Assembly (NCBI RefSeq): GCF_018861295.1
Contig: NZ_JAHLDM010000023.1
Location: forward strand, 22,824 to 86,823
DNA from: Clostridium_AD estertheticum_D
Lineage (GTDB): Bacteria; Bacillota; Clostridia; Clostridiales; Clostridiaceae
Length of the DNA: 64,000 bases
Reading direction: 5' to 3'
A program made the position numbers and the translations under genes. Below, one piece after another: positions 1 to 7,766 of the stretch. Below the pieces are notes generated by a model. The model searched no databases, was not told the DNA's origin, and saw only the letters and a list, made by a program, of their open reading frames with translations. How positions within the stretch are numbered: the first letter of the stretch is position 1; each line of letters begins with the position of its first letter.

Positions 1-585
1 AAACAGACAAGAGGAATAAAAACGAAAGAGAAAATACTTGAAGCCGCACTTCAGCTTTTTTGTAAAAAAGGCTACTACAAAACCACAACCAATGAAATTG
101 CAAGGGTTGCTAATGTCTCCATAGGAAGCCTCTATTCCTACTACAAGGATAAAGACACAATCTTTCTTGAGATATTGGATGGATATAACGAAACTTTTAT
201 TAAGGCGTATGATGAGCTAAAACGCAATATGGATATTGAAAAAATGGATCCTAAAGCTTGGCTTCAACGATTTATTATAAATATGATTGAGGTTCACGAA
301 ACTTCCAAAGAACTTAATAAAGAAATAAATATATTATGTTATACAATGACTGAAGTTGCCACTGTGATGGAGAAGCAACACGAAGAAGTGCGGCAACTGA
401 CACTTGATTATTTCTATTTATATAAGGATGACATCAAAGTGAAAGATATTGAGGCCGCTGCCATTGTGTCTTTTAATTTAATTAGCTCTGTTGTTGATCA
501 GATTGTATTTGGGAAAAATGATATTGATAAAGAGCGTATTTTACAGGCTGGTGTTGATGCTGTGTATAAATTTCTAATGGAATGA
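1..585 (+). CDS. TetR/AcrR family transcriptional regulator (5' end outside window)
   Basis: The frame is open from the first base, so the start codon lies outside the window. The visible N-terminus is a TetR helix-turn-helix (KILEAALQLF, then EIARVANVSIGSLYSYY), followed by about 140 helical residues typical of the ligand-binding and dimerisation part. Family members are small-molecule-responsive repressors, usually of pumps or detoxifying enzymes. The stop codon overlaps an ATG (ATGA at 582-585) that opens a short hydrophobic ORF, so a coupled partner gene may once have followed. The target is not visible here. Confidence 0.9.
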   Translation, partial: KQTRGIKTKEKILEAALQLFCKKGYYKTTTNEIARVANVSIGSLYSYYKDKDTIFLEILDGYNETFIKAYDELKRNMDIEKMDPKAWLQRFIINMIEVHETSKELNKEINILCYTMTEVATVMEKQHEEVRQLTLDYFYLYKDDIKVKDIEAAAIVSFNLISSVVDQIVFGKNDIDKERILQAGVDAVYKFLME

Positions 586-689
586 GCTTTTACTGGCTGT
601 TACTTATTGTTTCAGTGACTTTCTTTCTCATAATGACATATCCAATAAAATTGATTATACAAAAAAATTCAAATATGAACAGTCCATGA
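582..689 (+). pseudogene. short hydrophobic ORF coupled to TetR, probable remnant
   Basis: The ATG overlaps the TetR stop, a common sign of translational coupling. It encodes 35 residues beginning MSFYWLLLIVSVTFFLIM, one clear membrane helix. After the TGA at 687-689 the same frame stays open to 771 and again looks membrane-like (ATLFLGFLPLVAKF), which suggests a nonsense mutation in a larger membrane-protein gene. It could also be a genuine micro-protein. No family was recognised. Confidence 0.3.
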
Positions 690-750
690 GATATTGCCAC
701 CTTATTTTTGGGCTTTCTTCCATTAGTAGCAAAATTTCAGTTTGAAACAA

Positions 751-1377
751 CTAGCCCATATTTTCACATATAAAAGTGCAATATTGCATTCCATCTATTA
801 TTGTGTTGCCAGTTCCATTTCTATGAAAATTAACTTTACCTGGTAAATACGCATTAAAAACAACATTGTCAATTGCACACATAACCGCAGTAAGTTCTGG
901 CATACCAAGCCTAGAAAATTCATCTTTAAACATACAGTTATGCACATGAAATTCATATGTTTTATTATTTTGCTTGATAATCTCCATTCGATTTAACTGA
1001 GTAGGTCCTTGTTTATTAGTTCTTTGTTGATACTTAATTAAATTCTCAAATGTATGATTATCCTCCACATATCTAAAGTTCCCCATTTGCATAGCAAGGC
1101 CTACTGGTAGAAATGATGCTTTAACTAAGGATAATGCTTTTTCATTCTCCATGTCTTTTTTCAATTCACTATAAAGTGCTGCGACAATTGAAACAATATT
1201 TACAAATTCAGTAGGATGCTGTGGATTTTCTTGTGATATTTTCTTTACTATTTCTTTTCTTGATTCCATTGTTTTCTCCATAAAAGCATCAGCGTTATCA
1301 AGATAACCTCTTAACACCCCCAGTATAATAAGTGGAACTTCTGGTTTTGCAGGCTTGTCAATATTTGTTTTAATCAT
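751..1377 (-). CDS. L-2-amino-thiazoline-4-carboxylic acid hydrolase family protein
   Basis: The 208-residue protein resembles the ATC_hydrolase family, named for the Pseudomonas enzyme that opens 2-amino-thiazoline-4-carboxylate to N-carbamoyl-cysteine. The family-typical region has HVHNC (residues 144-148) and CAID (167-170), leaving conserved Cys/His candidates for catalysis. No signal peptide is seen, so it is probably cytosolic. It lies 23 bp downstream of an amidohydrolase and beyond that a MarR gene, all on the minus strand, so it is probably the last gene of a MarR-controlled catabolic operon. The true substrate is unknown because many members are annotated only by homology. Confidence 0.75.
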   Translation of the reverse strand: MIKTNIDKPAKPEVPLIILGVLRGYLDNADAFMEKTMESRKEIVKKISQENPQHPTEFVNIVSIVAALYSELKKDMENEKALSLVKASFLPVGLAMQMGNFRYVEDNHTFENLIKYQQRTNKQGPTQLNRMEIIKQNNKTYEFHVHNCMFKDEFSRLGMPELTAVMCAIDNVVFNAYLPGKVNFHRNGTGNTIIDGMQYCTFICENMG

Positions 1378-1400
1378 ATCAAATCTCTCCTTTTTCTATA

Positions 1401-2417
1401 TTATTTTAAATCTTTAATTTTAAACAATTCTTTTGCATTATTGTAAAATATTTTTTCAATATCTTTACTCGGTAAACCTAACTCTAAAATTAAATTAGCA
1501 ACAAATTTCGCTTCAACAAAAGGTGAGTCGCTACCAAACATCATTTTATTAACTCCGCCCATTTTATTAATAGCAAACTTAAGAGTATCTGTAGAGAAAT
1601 TATTACAGTCAGTAAAAACATTTTTCAGATACTCACTAGGAGCTTTTTTAATATTACCAGCAAAAAACTCTGGAAATCTACTTGCTTGAATATCTATTCT
1701 ATCAATCAAAAAAGGAAGTACAGACCATGCATGTGGACATACTACTTTTAAATTTGGTAATTCTTCAAATAATCCACTTAGAATTAATTTTATCATGGCT
1801 ATTGCATCATCAAACCAATATCCCATTAGGGGGCCCACCTTATAGGAAGCATAGTCTTTGTTAACTGGTGAACCAGGATGAAGTATAAGTGGTATACCTT
1901 TTTCTTCAAGTATTCTAAAAATAGGTCTAAAAGAAACGTCATCTATACCCATGCCACCTCTTGCATAAGGGTAAACTTGTAGACCTACAAAATTCAATTC
2001 ATCAATACACCGATTAAGTTCTTTAATAGAATCTTCCATATTTCCATAACCTAAATTTGCTACACCACGAAAACGGTCTGGATAACAAGATACAATTTCT
2101 GCAATACCATCATTAGAAATTTTAGATAATCTATCCGCCTCTTTTCCATCTGATGTATTATCTGGGCCTGGAGGACTTAATGTCAATATAGTAATATCTA
2201 TACCGGCTCCATCCATCTCTTTTAATTTGGCATTGATATCAATACCACTTTTTTTAGTGTGATACGGTAAATTATCATATTCAGAACCATGTATGAGCCA
2301 TTTATCCTCTGTTATTTTTTGTATCATAGGATAATCCTTACGTTTAGAAATCTCATTAATCCATTTTTCAGGAAGAAAATGTGATTGCACATCAATAATA
2401 TTGAATTTTTTATTCAT
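1401..2417 (-). CDS. amidohydrolase 2 family (ACMSD-like TIM-barrel metal enzyme)
   Basis: The start is taken at the ATG 9 bases after GGAGG, giving 338 residues. The fold is a metal-dependent TIM barrel of the aminocarboxymuconate-semialdehyde decarboxylase group. Visible elements are LHPGSP, CPHAW and FGSDSPF, which supply the later His and Asp metal ligands. The N-terminal motif reads DVQSH where most relatives have DxHxH, so the first His ligand is Gln here. The family decarboxylates or hydrolyses small acids. Its place between MarR and an ATC-hydrolase-like gene suggests a short aromatic or heterocycle degradation route. The substrate is not predictable. Confidence 0.8.
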   Translation of the reverse strand: MNKKFNIIDVQSHFLPEKWINEISKRKDYPMIQKITEDKWLIHGSEYDNLPYHTKKSGIDINAKLKEMDGAGIDITILTLSPPGPDNTSDGKEADRLSKISNDGIAEIVSCYPDRFRGVANLGYGNMEDSIKELNRCIDELNFVGLQVYPYARGGMGIDDVSFRPIFRILEEKGIPLILHPGSPVNKDYASYKVGPLMGYWFDDAIAMIKLILSGLFEELPNLKVVCPHAWSVLPFLIDRIDIQASRFPEFFAGNIKKAPSEYLKNVFTDCNNFSTDTLKFAINKMGGVNKMMFGSDSPFVEAKFVANLILELGLPSKDIEKIFYNNAKELFKIKDLK

Positions 2418-2479
2418 AATTAACAACCTCCAATAATTATTTTTTAGCAGCTAAAACATATTGCTTTTAAAATGCCCCA

Positions 2480-2923
2480 TTAATTATGGGGCCAATTATT
2501 TATTAACTTTTCAAGAAATGCATTTATAATTTCTATTTTATCATCTTCAAGACTCTCAATATATTGGTTTAAATTTTTATAGGACTCATTATGATGCTTA
2601 CAATGACCCAAATTAGCTATTTCACCCTTAGCTGTAAGATGATAATATACATCTTTCTTATTACTAACTGTATTATATTGATCAACAAGTCCTTTCTTCT
2701 TAAGCTTACTAACCACTTGAGTTAAAGCACCATTTGTTATTGCCAATATACTTGATAATTCACTTGCGTTAACATTTTCATGATTTTTTATCGCTTCAAT
2801 AGTATGAATCTCAGATTGATGTAATATATGCCCAGTTCCGTAGTCTCTAGGTATTTTGTTTGATTGATTAATTTTATTTAATAATCTAATTATTTTTTCG
2901 AATATTTCAACATATTTTTCCAT
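2480..2923 (-). CDS. MarR family transcriptional regulator
   Basis: The start is taken at the third in-frame candidate (ATG 2923), which sits 8 bases after AGGG. The 147-residue protein has the MarR winged helix: a recognition region NASELSSILAITNGALTQVV and a wing region around SNKKDVYYHLTAKGE, flanked by helices for dimerisation. These proteins usually repress their own operon and release DNA on binding phenolic or other small ligands. It is first in the minus-strand unit with the amidohydrolase and ATC-hydrolase genes, and its promoter contains a dyad. Confidence 0.9.
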   Translation of the reverse strand: MEKYVEIFEKIIRLLNKINQSNKIPRDYGTGHILHQSEIHTIEAIKNHENVNASELSSILAITNGALTQVVSKLKKKGLVDQYNTVSNKKDVYYHLTAKGEIANLGHCKHHNESYKNLNQYIESLEDDKIEIINAFLEKLINNWPHN

Positions 2924-2940
2924 AAGCATCACCCTAAGAT

Positions 2941-2981
2941 TATTTTATAGCTACTAAAACATTTTGTCAAGTATATTTTAG
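2941..2981 (-). promoter_or_regulatory. promoter and probable MarR operator
   Basis: On the minus strand there is TTGACA (2969-2964), a 17-base spacer and TAAAAT (2946-2941), a near-consensus housekeeping promoter. The inverted repeat ACTAAAA/TTTTAGT (2952-2958 and 2975-2981) straddles the -35 box, a position where MarR binding would block RNA polymerase. Autoregulation is inferred. Confidence 0.6.
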
Positions 2982-3053
2982 TAACTAAAGTATTTTTAAT
3001 TCTAATACGCCACGTAAAAGAACTCCCAAAGGCGCATAATGGATATATTTTAG

Positions 3054-3185
3054 AATAAAAATGAAAATCAAGAGGCATTTGATCTTCTCTACTATGATGA
3101 TTACTTAGTAACAGGCTTACCATTAATGCGACCTATATTTAAGGGTATTATAGAAGATAAATCGCCTAAAGATTGTACCATATAA
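3054..3185 (+). pseudogene. coding-like fragment, possibly of a glycoside hydrolase 31
   Basis: A 43-codon open stretch without a start codon reads LLYYDDYLVTGLPLMRPIF, which resembles the GH31 segment that usually ends in TGxPxMRPLF. It is bounded by a stop upstream and TAA downstream. The match is from memory of the family and short, so the assignment is weak. Confidence 0.2.
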
Positions 3186-3281
3186 TAATTATTATTTTAA
3201 AATTATATTTTATAGAAATGGGTAAGCTATAGTATACGCTGATTAATACAGTGTAACTTATATATTTGGAGGGAGATATTT

Positions 3282-3527
3282 ATGAATAATAAAAATGCTA
3301 ATGTAAGCAGTAGTACTAGTGGTGCTACTTTACAATCAAGTAAAGAATCAACTGGGTTTAAGGTTGGTTCAGTAAAAGTGCTAAGTAATGAACAATCTTA
3401 TGCGTCCAAGGACAATCCAAGCGCTGATATGTCTACTATGACTAATAATGTTAATTCTAGCACTCCAGAAGATGTAAAAGAATTTAATGCACGTTCAGAA
3501 GCTATTAGAGCTGCAGGTAAAAAATAA
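3282..3527 (+). CDS. small Ser/Thr/Asn-rich protein upstream of spore-coat genes
   Basis: This is an 81-residue hydrophilic protein without signal peptide or membrane helix. The first two thirds are rich in Ser, Thr, Asn and Lys and look disordered, and the end (EDVKEFNARSEAIRAAGKK) is likely helical. A strong GGAGG lies 8 bases before the ATG. It is followed at 123 bp by two CotF-type genes in the same direction, which suggests a spore-associated role. No family was recognised with certainty. Confidence 0.7.
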   Translation: MNNKNANVSSSTSGATLQSSKESTGFKVGSVKVLSNEQSYASKDNPSADMSTMTNNVNSSTPEDVKEFNARSEAIRAAGKK

Positions 3528-3649
3528 ACTAAGTATTTAGATTAAGAAAAGAGGTAACAGCTATGTTTTGAATCTAGTTTATAGGATAATAACTTTTATA
3601 TTAGACATAATATAACGTAGTAAAATTTTATAATTTCGGAGGTATTAAT

Positions 3650-3868
3650 ATGAGACAACTATCAGACGGAGAGTTATTATCCCTTACATCTTTATTAACT
3701 ATGGAAAAAGACGGTTTGGCCGTTGCTAAAGTAATGAAGAATCTAATAAGCGATGAAGATTTACAAAAGCAAGCTGAAACTGGGGTTTTAGCAATGGAAG
3801 GAAGAATAAAAGGAGTACAACAATTTATTAACGAAAACCAAGTAACAATTACAGGAGGTACAAAATAA
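3650..3868 (+). CDS. small helical protein, probable spore coat component
   Basis: The 72-residue all-helical protein (LSDGELLSLTSLLTMEK, later METVL-like helices ending in GVQQFINEN) resembles the short ferritin-like proteins found beside CotF spore-coat genes in Clostridium. It is preceded by GGAGG. Its TAA stop is one base before the ATG of the CotF-like gene at 3870, so the two are translated from one message. Coat function is inferred from this pairing. Confidence 0.75.
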   Translation: MRQLSDGELLSLTSLLTMEKDGLAVAKVMKNLISDEDLQKQAETGVLAMEGRIKGVQQFINENQVTITGGTK

Positions 3869-3869
3869 T

Positions 3870-4169
3870 ATGGGGACTTTGTTAAACAACATTGTTAAAG
3901 GAAATACAGATATTAATGATGAAGTAATAGTTGGGAATATGATTAGTTCTGCAACAAGTGCAGCAGATGCGTATCTAGCTGCAACTTTGACAAGCTCGAC
4001 ACCTGAACTAAGAGCGTTATATTCAACTAGCTTAAATGGCATAATAGGTGGTCAATCAGCGTTAACAGCCCTAGCTGTAAATCGCGGATGGGCAACCCCT
4101 TATAATAAACCTTCTCAGCAATTAGCAGATACTTGTAAAAAATCTGAAACTACAGTTGAGAATAAATAA
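3870..4169 (+). CDS. CotF-type spore coat protein
   Basis: The 99-residue protein carries a shortened CotF-like domain: helices around AADAYLAATLTSSTPELR, then LYSTSLNGIIGGQSALTALA and the typical C-terminal turn GWATPYNKP. Bacillus CotF is a coat protein of similar helical type made late in the mother cell. Here it is the last gene of a three-gene cluster and is followed by two hairpins. The ribosome binding site AGGAGG lies inside the preceding gene. Sporulation control is expected but no sigma-E or sigma-K promoter could be called with confidence. Confidence 0.8.
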   Translation: MGTLLNNIVKGNTDINDEVIVGNMISSATSAADAYLAATLTSSTPELRALYSTSLNGIIGGQSALTALAVNRGWATPYNKPSQQLADTCKKSETTVENK

Positions 4170-4182
4170 ATTCAAAAATAAC

Positions 4183-4210
4183 CACCTTTGGAATATAATT
4201 TCCAAAGGTG
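4183..4210. terminator. hairpin after spore-coat genes
   Basis: An 11-bp perfect stem (4183-4193 with 4200-4210) and a 6-base loop directly follow the CotF-like gene. The T-rich side is on the minus strand, so termination in the plus direction is weaker than in the minus direction. Confidence 0.55.
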
Positions 4211-4279
4211 TGTACATCAATATTAAATAAAATAATGTTTTCAAATGCAGAAACACTCGTTATTTGTTTAGATCACAAA

Positions 4280-4320
4280 AATTAAATGGAGGAGCATAAG
4301 ACAAGCTCCTCCATTTAATT
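4280..4320. terminator. bidirectional terminator between convergent genes
   Basis: A 16-bp perfect stem (4280-4295 with 4305-4320) and 9-base loop sit between the plus-strand coat genes and the minus-strand acetyltransferase. T-rich stretches occur on both sides, as expected for a shared terminator. Confidence 0.75.
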
Positions 4321-4378
4321 ATTCTAGTATTATTGTTTTCCTTGGTCAATGTACAGCAAATAATTATATTATGAATAA

Positions 4379-4984
4379 TTACAGGAGGTCTAACTTCGAG
4401 TCTTTTTCTGTAATTACTCTTATTGGTTTGCACGGATTCCCATATGCAAGATAGTTATCTGGTATATCTTTTGTAACAACACTGCCAGCGCCGATGACTG
4501 CGTTATTTCCAATATGAACACCACCGCAAACCACAACGTTACAAGCAATCCAAACATTGTTTCCAATATGGATTTCCTTTGCGTATTCAGATACAGACAC
4601 ATGTCCGTCCTCGTATTTCATGGCAACTCTTTCTTCGGGAATGAGCGGATGTGATGATGCCATGAGGGAAACGTTAGGTCCAAGCATAACATTATCACCG
4701 ATATAAATTTTACCATCATCTAAAATTGTGGTATTAAAGTTCGCACCGAAATTTTCACCGATAAACGTATGGCACCCGTAATTAAATTGTATAGGACCTT
4801 GCAAATAATATTTTTTCCCGATTTTTCCGATAAATTCTTTGATTATTGGTAGACGGCTTTCATCGTACTCATCAAGCAAATTAAATTTCTGACATAGTAT
4901 ATGCGTCTTATGTTTAATATCTCGAAGTTCTTTAGTACGGGCATCAAACAGCCTGCCCGCAAATATTTTTTCTTCTTCTTTCAT
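4379..4984 (-). CDS. maltose/galactoside O-acetyltransferase family (LacA/Maa type)
   Basis: The 201-residue protein has the N-terminal Mac domain helices (EEEKIFAGRLFDA) and then left-handed beta-helix hexapeptide repeats from about residue 70 to 175 (IGENFGANF, IGDNVMLGPNV, IGNNVWIACNV, IGNNAVIGAGSVV). His112 in ASSHPL is the expected catalytic base for acetyl transfer from acetyl-CoA to a sugar hydroxyl. It ends in the usual GNPCKPIR. AGGAGG lies 7 bases upstream. It is transcribed alone. The acceptor sugar is unknown and may only be a detoxification substrate. Confidence 0.9.
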   Translation of the reverse strand: MKEEEKIFAGRLFDARTKELRDIKHKTHILCQKFNLLDEYDESRLPIIKEFIGKIGKKYYLQGPIQFNYGCHTFIGENFGANFNTTILDDGKIYIGDNVMLGPNVSLMASSHPLIPEERVAMKYEDGHVSVSEYAKEIHIGNNVWIACNVVVCGGVHIGNNAVIGAGSVVTKDIPDNYLAYGNPCKPIRVITEKDSKLDLL

Positions 4985-5042
4985 AGGTTACCTCCTAAAA
5001 ATAATAGATTTGATTCGCAGGATATAAACCGACTTTTATAAT

Positions 5043-5834
5043 TTAACATCCATAAAACTTTAGATACTTTTCAATATTCGATTGTATATATTTAGCACTG
5101 TGATTACCAAGGAACACATGATTTTGAGAATTTATGCCTTTTTCTTTCAATATTTTATGTAAGGTTGAACAACCTTCATAAAATCTACCTTCATCATTAT
5201 CTCCAGCATCAAGATAAACATCAATATCAAAAGAAATATTATTTTTTCTTGCAATATATATTGGATCATATTTTTCCCACACACCCATGTCTTTAAAATA
5301 TGGCTTGTCTTCCTCTTCAAGTTTCAGTTCTAAAGCAGGCATATGACCTCCTACTTTTGAAAACATATGCTGATGTCGAAATGTATTGTGAAGAGCTGCA
5401 TAGCCACCAGCAGAGGCCCCTCCTATATATCTTCCTTTTCTATCTTTTATAGTATTAAAAGTTTTATCCGTTAAAGGTACTATTTCTTTAATAAAGTAAT
5501 CTTCATACATTCCTAAATTTATAATTCGATTATTCTCTAAAGGATTAGGCGCCTCTTTACAGATTAAGGATGAGTTCACCCCCCGGCTGTTTTCAATTCT
5601 TGGACATACAATTATCAAAGGCTTAATTTTACCATCTTTTATCATTCGATCAGCTTTTGTGTTTATGTCCATTTCAAACATTATATTTTCGTTCCCACTT
5701 CTCCCATGTAGAAAATATAATACAGGCAGAGGCGTTGAATTATTATAGCATTCAGGTAAATATACCAGCATTGCCATTTCTTTATCAAGTACATCGCTAT
5801 AAAAGTTTACTTTTTCTACTTTTGATTTATTCAT
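5043..5834 (-). CDS. esterase family protein (esterase D/antigen 85 fold)
   Basis: The 263-residue alpha/beta hydrolase of the putative-esterase group shows FLHGRSG near residue 43 (oxyanion side), the nucleophile elbow GGASAGG with Ser141, Asp212 in LDAGDNDEG and His245 in LGNHSAKY, so the triad is complete. There is no signal peptide, so it is cytosolic. Relatives cleave acetyl or feruloyl esters and S-formylglutathione. It is monocistronic with GAGGTG upstream. The substrate is not deducible. Confidence 0.88.
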   Translation of the reverse strand: MNKSKVEKVNFYSDVLDKEMAMLVYLPECYNNSTPLPVLYFLHGRSGNENIMFEMDINTKADRMIKDGKIKPLIIVCPRIENSRGVNSSLICKEAPNPLENNRIINLGMYEDYFIKEIVPLTDKTFNTIKDRKGRYIGGASAGGYAALHNTFRHQHMFSKVGGHMPALELKLEEEDKPYFKDMGVWEKYDPIYIARKNNISFDIDVYLDAGDNDEGRFYEGCSTLHKILKEKGINSQNHVFLGNHSAKYIQSNIEKYLKFYGC

Positions 5835-5979
5835 TTTTGTAGCACCTCATTTGGAATTGAATCGTACGAATACAATATAGGTTATTTATCATACTTATAA
5901 TACCATAATTTTAAAATAAAGTATATTTACAACGATTTTAAAATGGCATATAGCCTAAATGTGAGTTACATTTAAAATA

Positions 5980-6007
5980 TTAATTGTATTAGTACAAAGA
6001 TAGTATT
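5980..6007. repeat. 28-bp repeat, copy 1
   Basis: This segment matches 26977-27004 at 27 of 28 positions in the same orientation. It overlaps the last two bases of the DUF1847 gene stop. It may mark an old duplication or recombination junction. Confidence 0.6.
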
Positions 6008-6611
6008 ATTTCTTTTTAGGAAATAGCTTATCTTTATAGTAAGAGTCTGCCTGATATATTGCTCCTAATGGATTATGTGCTAAAACCCTATCTTTTACTG
6101 CAAAAACTGTTATTGGAGCTTCTGAATATTTTATAAATAAAGAATCATGTCCAACACATAAACCCAAAACAATATTTAAATCAGTTTTAGCTTCATTTAA
6201 AAAATTCGCCTGACCTATTGGGTTACACATTGGCACATTTGAATCTATATCAATAAAATCTTTTGATATACCTCCATTTTTACAAATTACAGAATTTACA
6301 GTAAATCCATTATAACTAAGAACCTTATTTAAAATCTTAGCTTCGTTAGATAAGCCAACGCAAAATGCAATTCCTATGTTTTTATACTGACATCTTTTAG
6401 CGAAATCAATTGTTTCTTCTAATCTTGTCTTTTCACCATATCCGTCACTCACAACTAATGCTGATGCTTTAGCAATTTTAAAATTTTCTTCATCTTTATA
6501 AATTTCTTTAATTTTTTTCATTTTCTCATCAAGACTCGGACAATTTTTAGGTGCTTTATCCAGTTCTTTTTTATTACAAGCATGGATGGAACATAATGCA
6601 CAATTATACAT
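6006..6611 (-). CDS. DUF1847 metal-binding protein
   Basis: The 201-residue protein starts with a cysteine cluster, CALC (4-7), C12 and C24, typical of DUF1847 and likely to bind zinc or a metal cluster. The body alternates beta and alpha segments with conserved IGIAFCVGLSNEA, GLCVGHDS and HNPLGAIY. The biochemical role of the family is unknown. It has no obvious operon partner. Confidence 0.85.
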   Translation of the reverse strand: MYNCALCSIHACNKKELDKAPKNCPSLDEKMKKIKEIYKDEENFKIAKASALVVSDGYGEKTRLEETIDFAKRCQYKNIGIAFCVGLSNEAKILNKVLSYNGFTVNSVICKNGGISKDFIDIDSNVPMCNPIGQANFLNEAKTDLNIVLGLCVGHDSLFIKYSEAPITVFAVKDRVLAHNPLGAIYQADSYYKDKLFPKKK

Positions 6612-6764
6612 AAAAAACCTTCTTTCATATAATCTTTATAATTATTTAATCATAACATAATTACCATAAATTAAGATAAAACTATGTTATTCGAACCATA
6701 CAAATTGTAATTTCCTGTTTGATTTTCTCGTTAGAAACAATAGTGGATAGGCAGTCCATTTTAT

Positions 6765-7730
6765 TTACTTTCGCACTGGTCTGATATACTTAAGAAACCG
6801 TTCCGGATTATAATAAAGGTAAATTATTCTACCGGGGGAAGTATCAAAGCAGTAGCCAGTGATTGCAAAATCAAAAGTTGCCATTGCCTTTTCAATTTTT
6901 TCCTCTACACTACGATTTTCCTGCTCATAATCAAATGGCCCATGTTCAAAAACAATATACTCGGCTTCGGGAACATTAATCATAAGCATTTGTGTTGGTA
7001 CTTCGCCTTTATAATCAAAAGGAAGACGTGTACCGTAACACTCTGTGCGTGGAATACCCCAATCGCAGAGTCTGCCGTCCTGGTCGTTAATGTACGCCAT
7101 AATCTGACCGCTCCCGCTGTTAGATTCGCTCCCACCATCGTCATCCAATTTGCCCTTGATACTATCGAGTAAGCCGCAAATTGTTTCACAGTCCTGTCCC
7201 GGAATAAGACTTTGCTTTTGCCAAAAATCCCAATACCCATTACTCTCATAGTTTTTAATGTGTAAAAATTTGTGTGCGGGAATGGTTACAAAATAAATTT
7301 TAACATCATCTGTAGATTTCATCATACCAATCTCTCCCAATCCTAAAAAGTAGCGGTCGAAAGGGTTTATTTTTGTACGAAGAACGACAGGCTTAGGCTT
7401 TTTTCGGTATTCACTAGGAGTTACACCATATGTTCCCTTGAAAGCTCTGGTAAAAGCTTCATGTGATGAAAAACTATAATTAAAAGCAATATCCAAAAGG
7501 CTTTTTTCACTATCCCGAACCTCTTTTAGTGCAAAGGCTAATTTTCTATGCCGCAGATAATCCCTAAATTGCATACCCGATATTTCTTTGAATTTTCTCG
7601 TTGTATAAAATTCGGAATAACCCAACCTGCGAGAAAGAGATCGTAGTGTCAAGGCTTCACCATTATAATTTTTAATACATTTGTCAATTTCATCAACGAT
7701 TATTTGAATTTGCTTTTTCCACTCGTACAT
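6765..7730 (-). CDS. AraC family regulator with GyrI-like effector domain
   Basis: The start is taken at ATG 7730 because GAGG is 9 bases upstream, while the GTG at 7742 lies on top of it. Residues about 8-112 are a double AraC helix-turn-helix (SLSRRLGYSEFYTTRKFKE; SFSSHEAFTRAFKGTYGVTP). Residues about 125-320 form a GyrI-like/BmrR-type ligand-binding domain. Such proteins sense drugs or metabolites and activate neighbouring genes. The MATE pump next to it (7767-9146) is a plausible target, although both are on the minus strand with the pump upstream. Confidence 0.9.
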   Translation of the reverse strand: MYEWKKQIQIIVDEIDKCIKNYNGEALTLRSLSRRLGYSEFYTTRKFKEISGMQFRDYLRHRKLAFALKEVRDSEKSLLDIAFNYSFSSHEAFTRAFKGTYGVTPSEYRKKPKPVVLRTKINPFDRYFLGLGEIGMMKSTDDVKIYFVTIPAHKFLHIKNYESNGYWDFWQKQSLIPGQDCETICGLLDSIKGKLDDDGGSESNSGSGQIMAYINDQDGRLCDWGIPRTECYGTRLPFDYKGEVPTQMLMINVPEAEYIVFEHGPFDYEQENRSVEEKIEKAMATFDFAITGYCFDTSPGRIIYLYYNPERFLKYIRPVRK

Positions 7731-7766
7731 TCGTATGTTCACCTCGTTTCAATCACCCTACACTTA

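Noticed and set aside
2929..3123. 64-codon open frame on the minus strand upstream of MarR
   Set aside because: It overlaps the MarR promoter, has no ribosome binding site and its composition is not protein-like.
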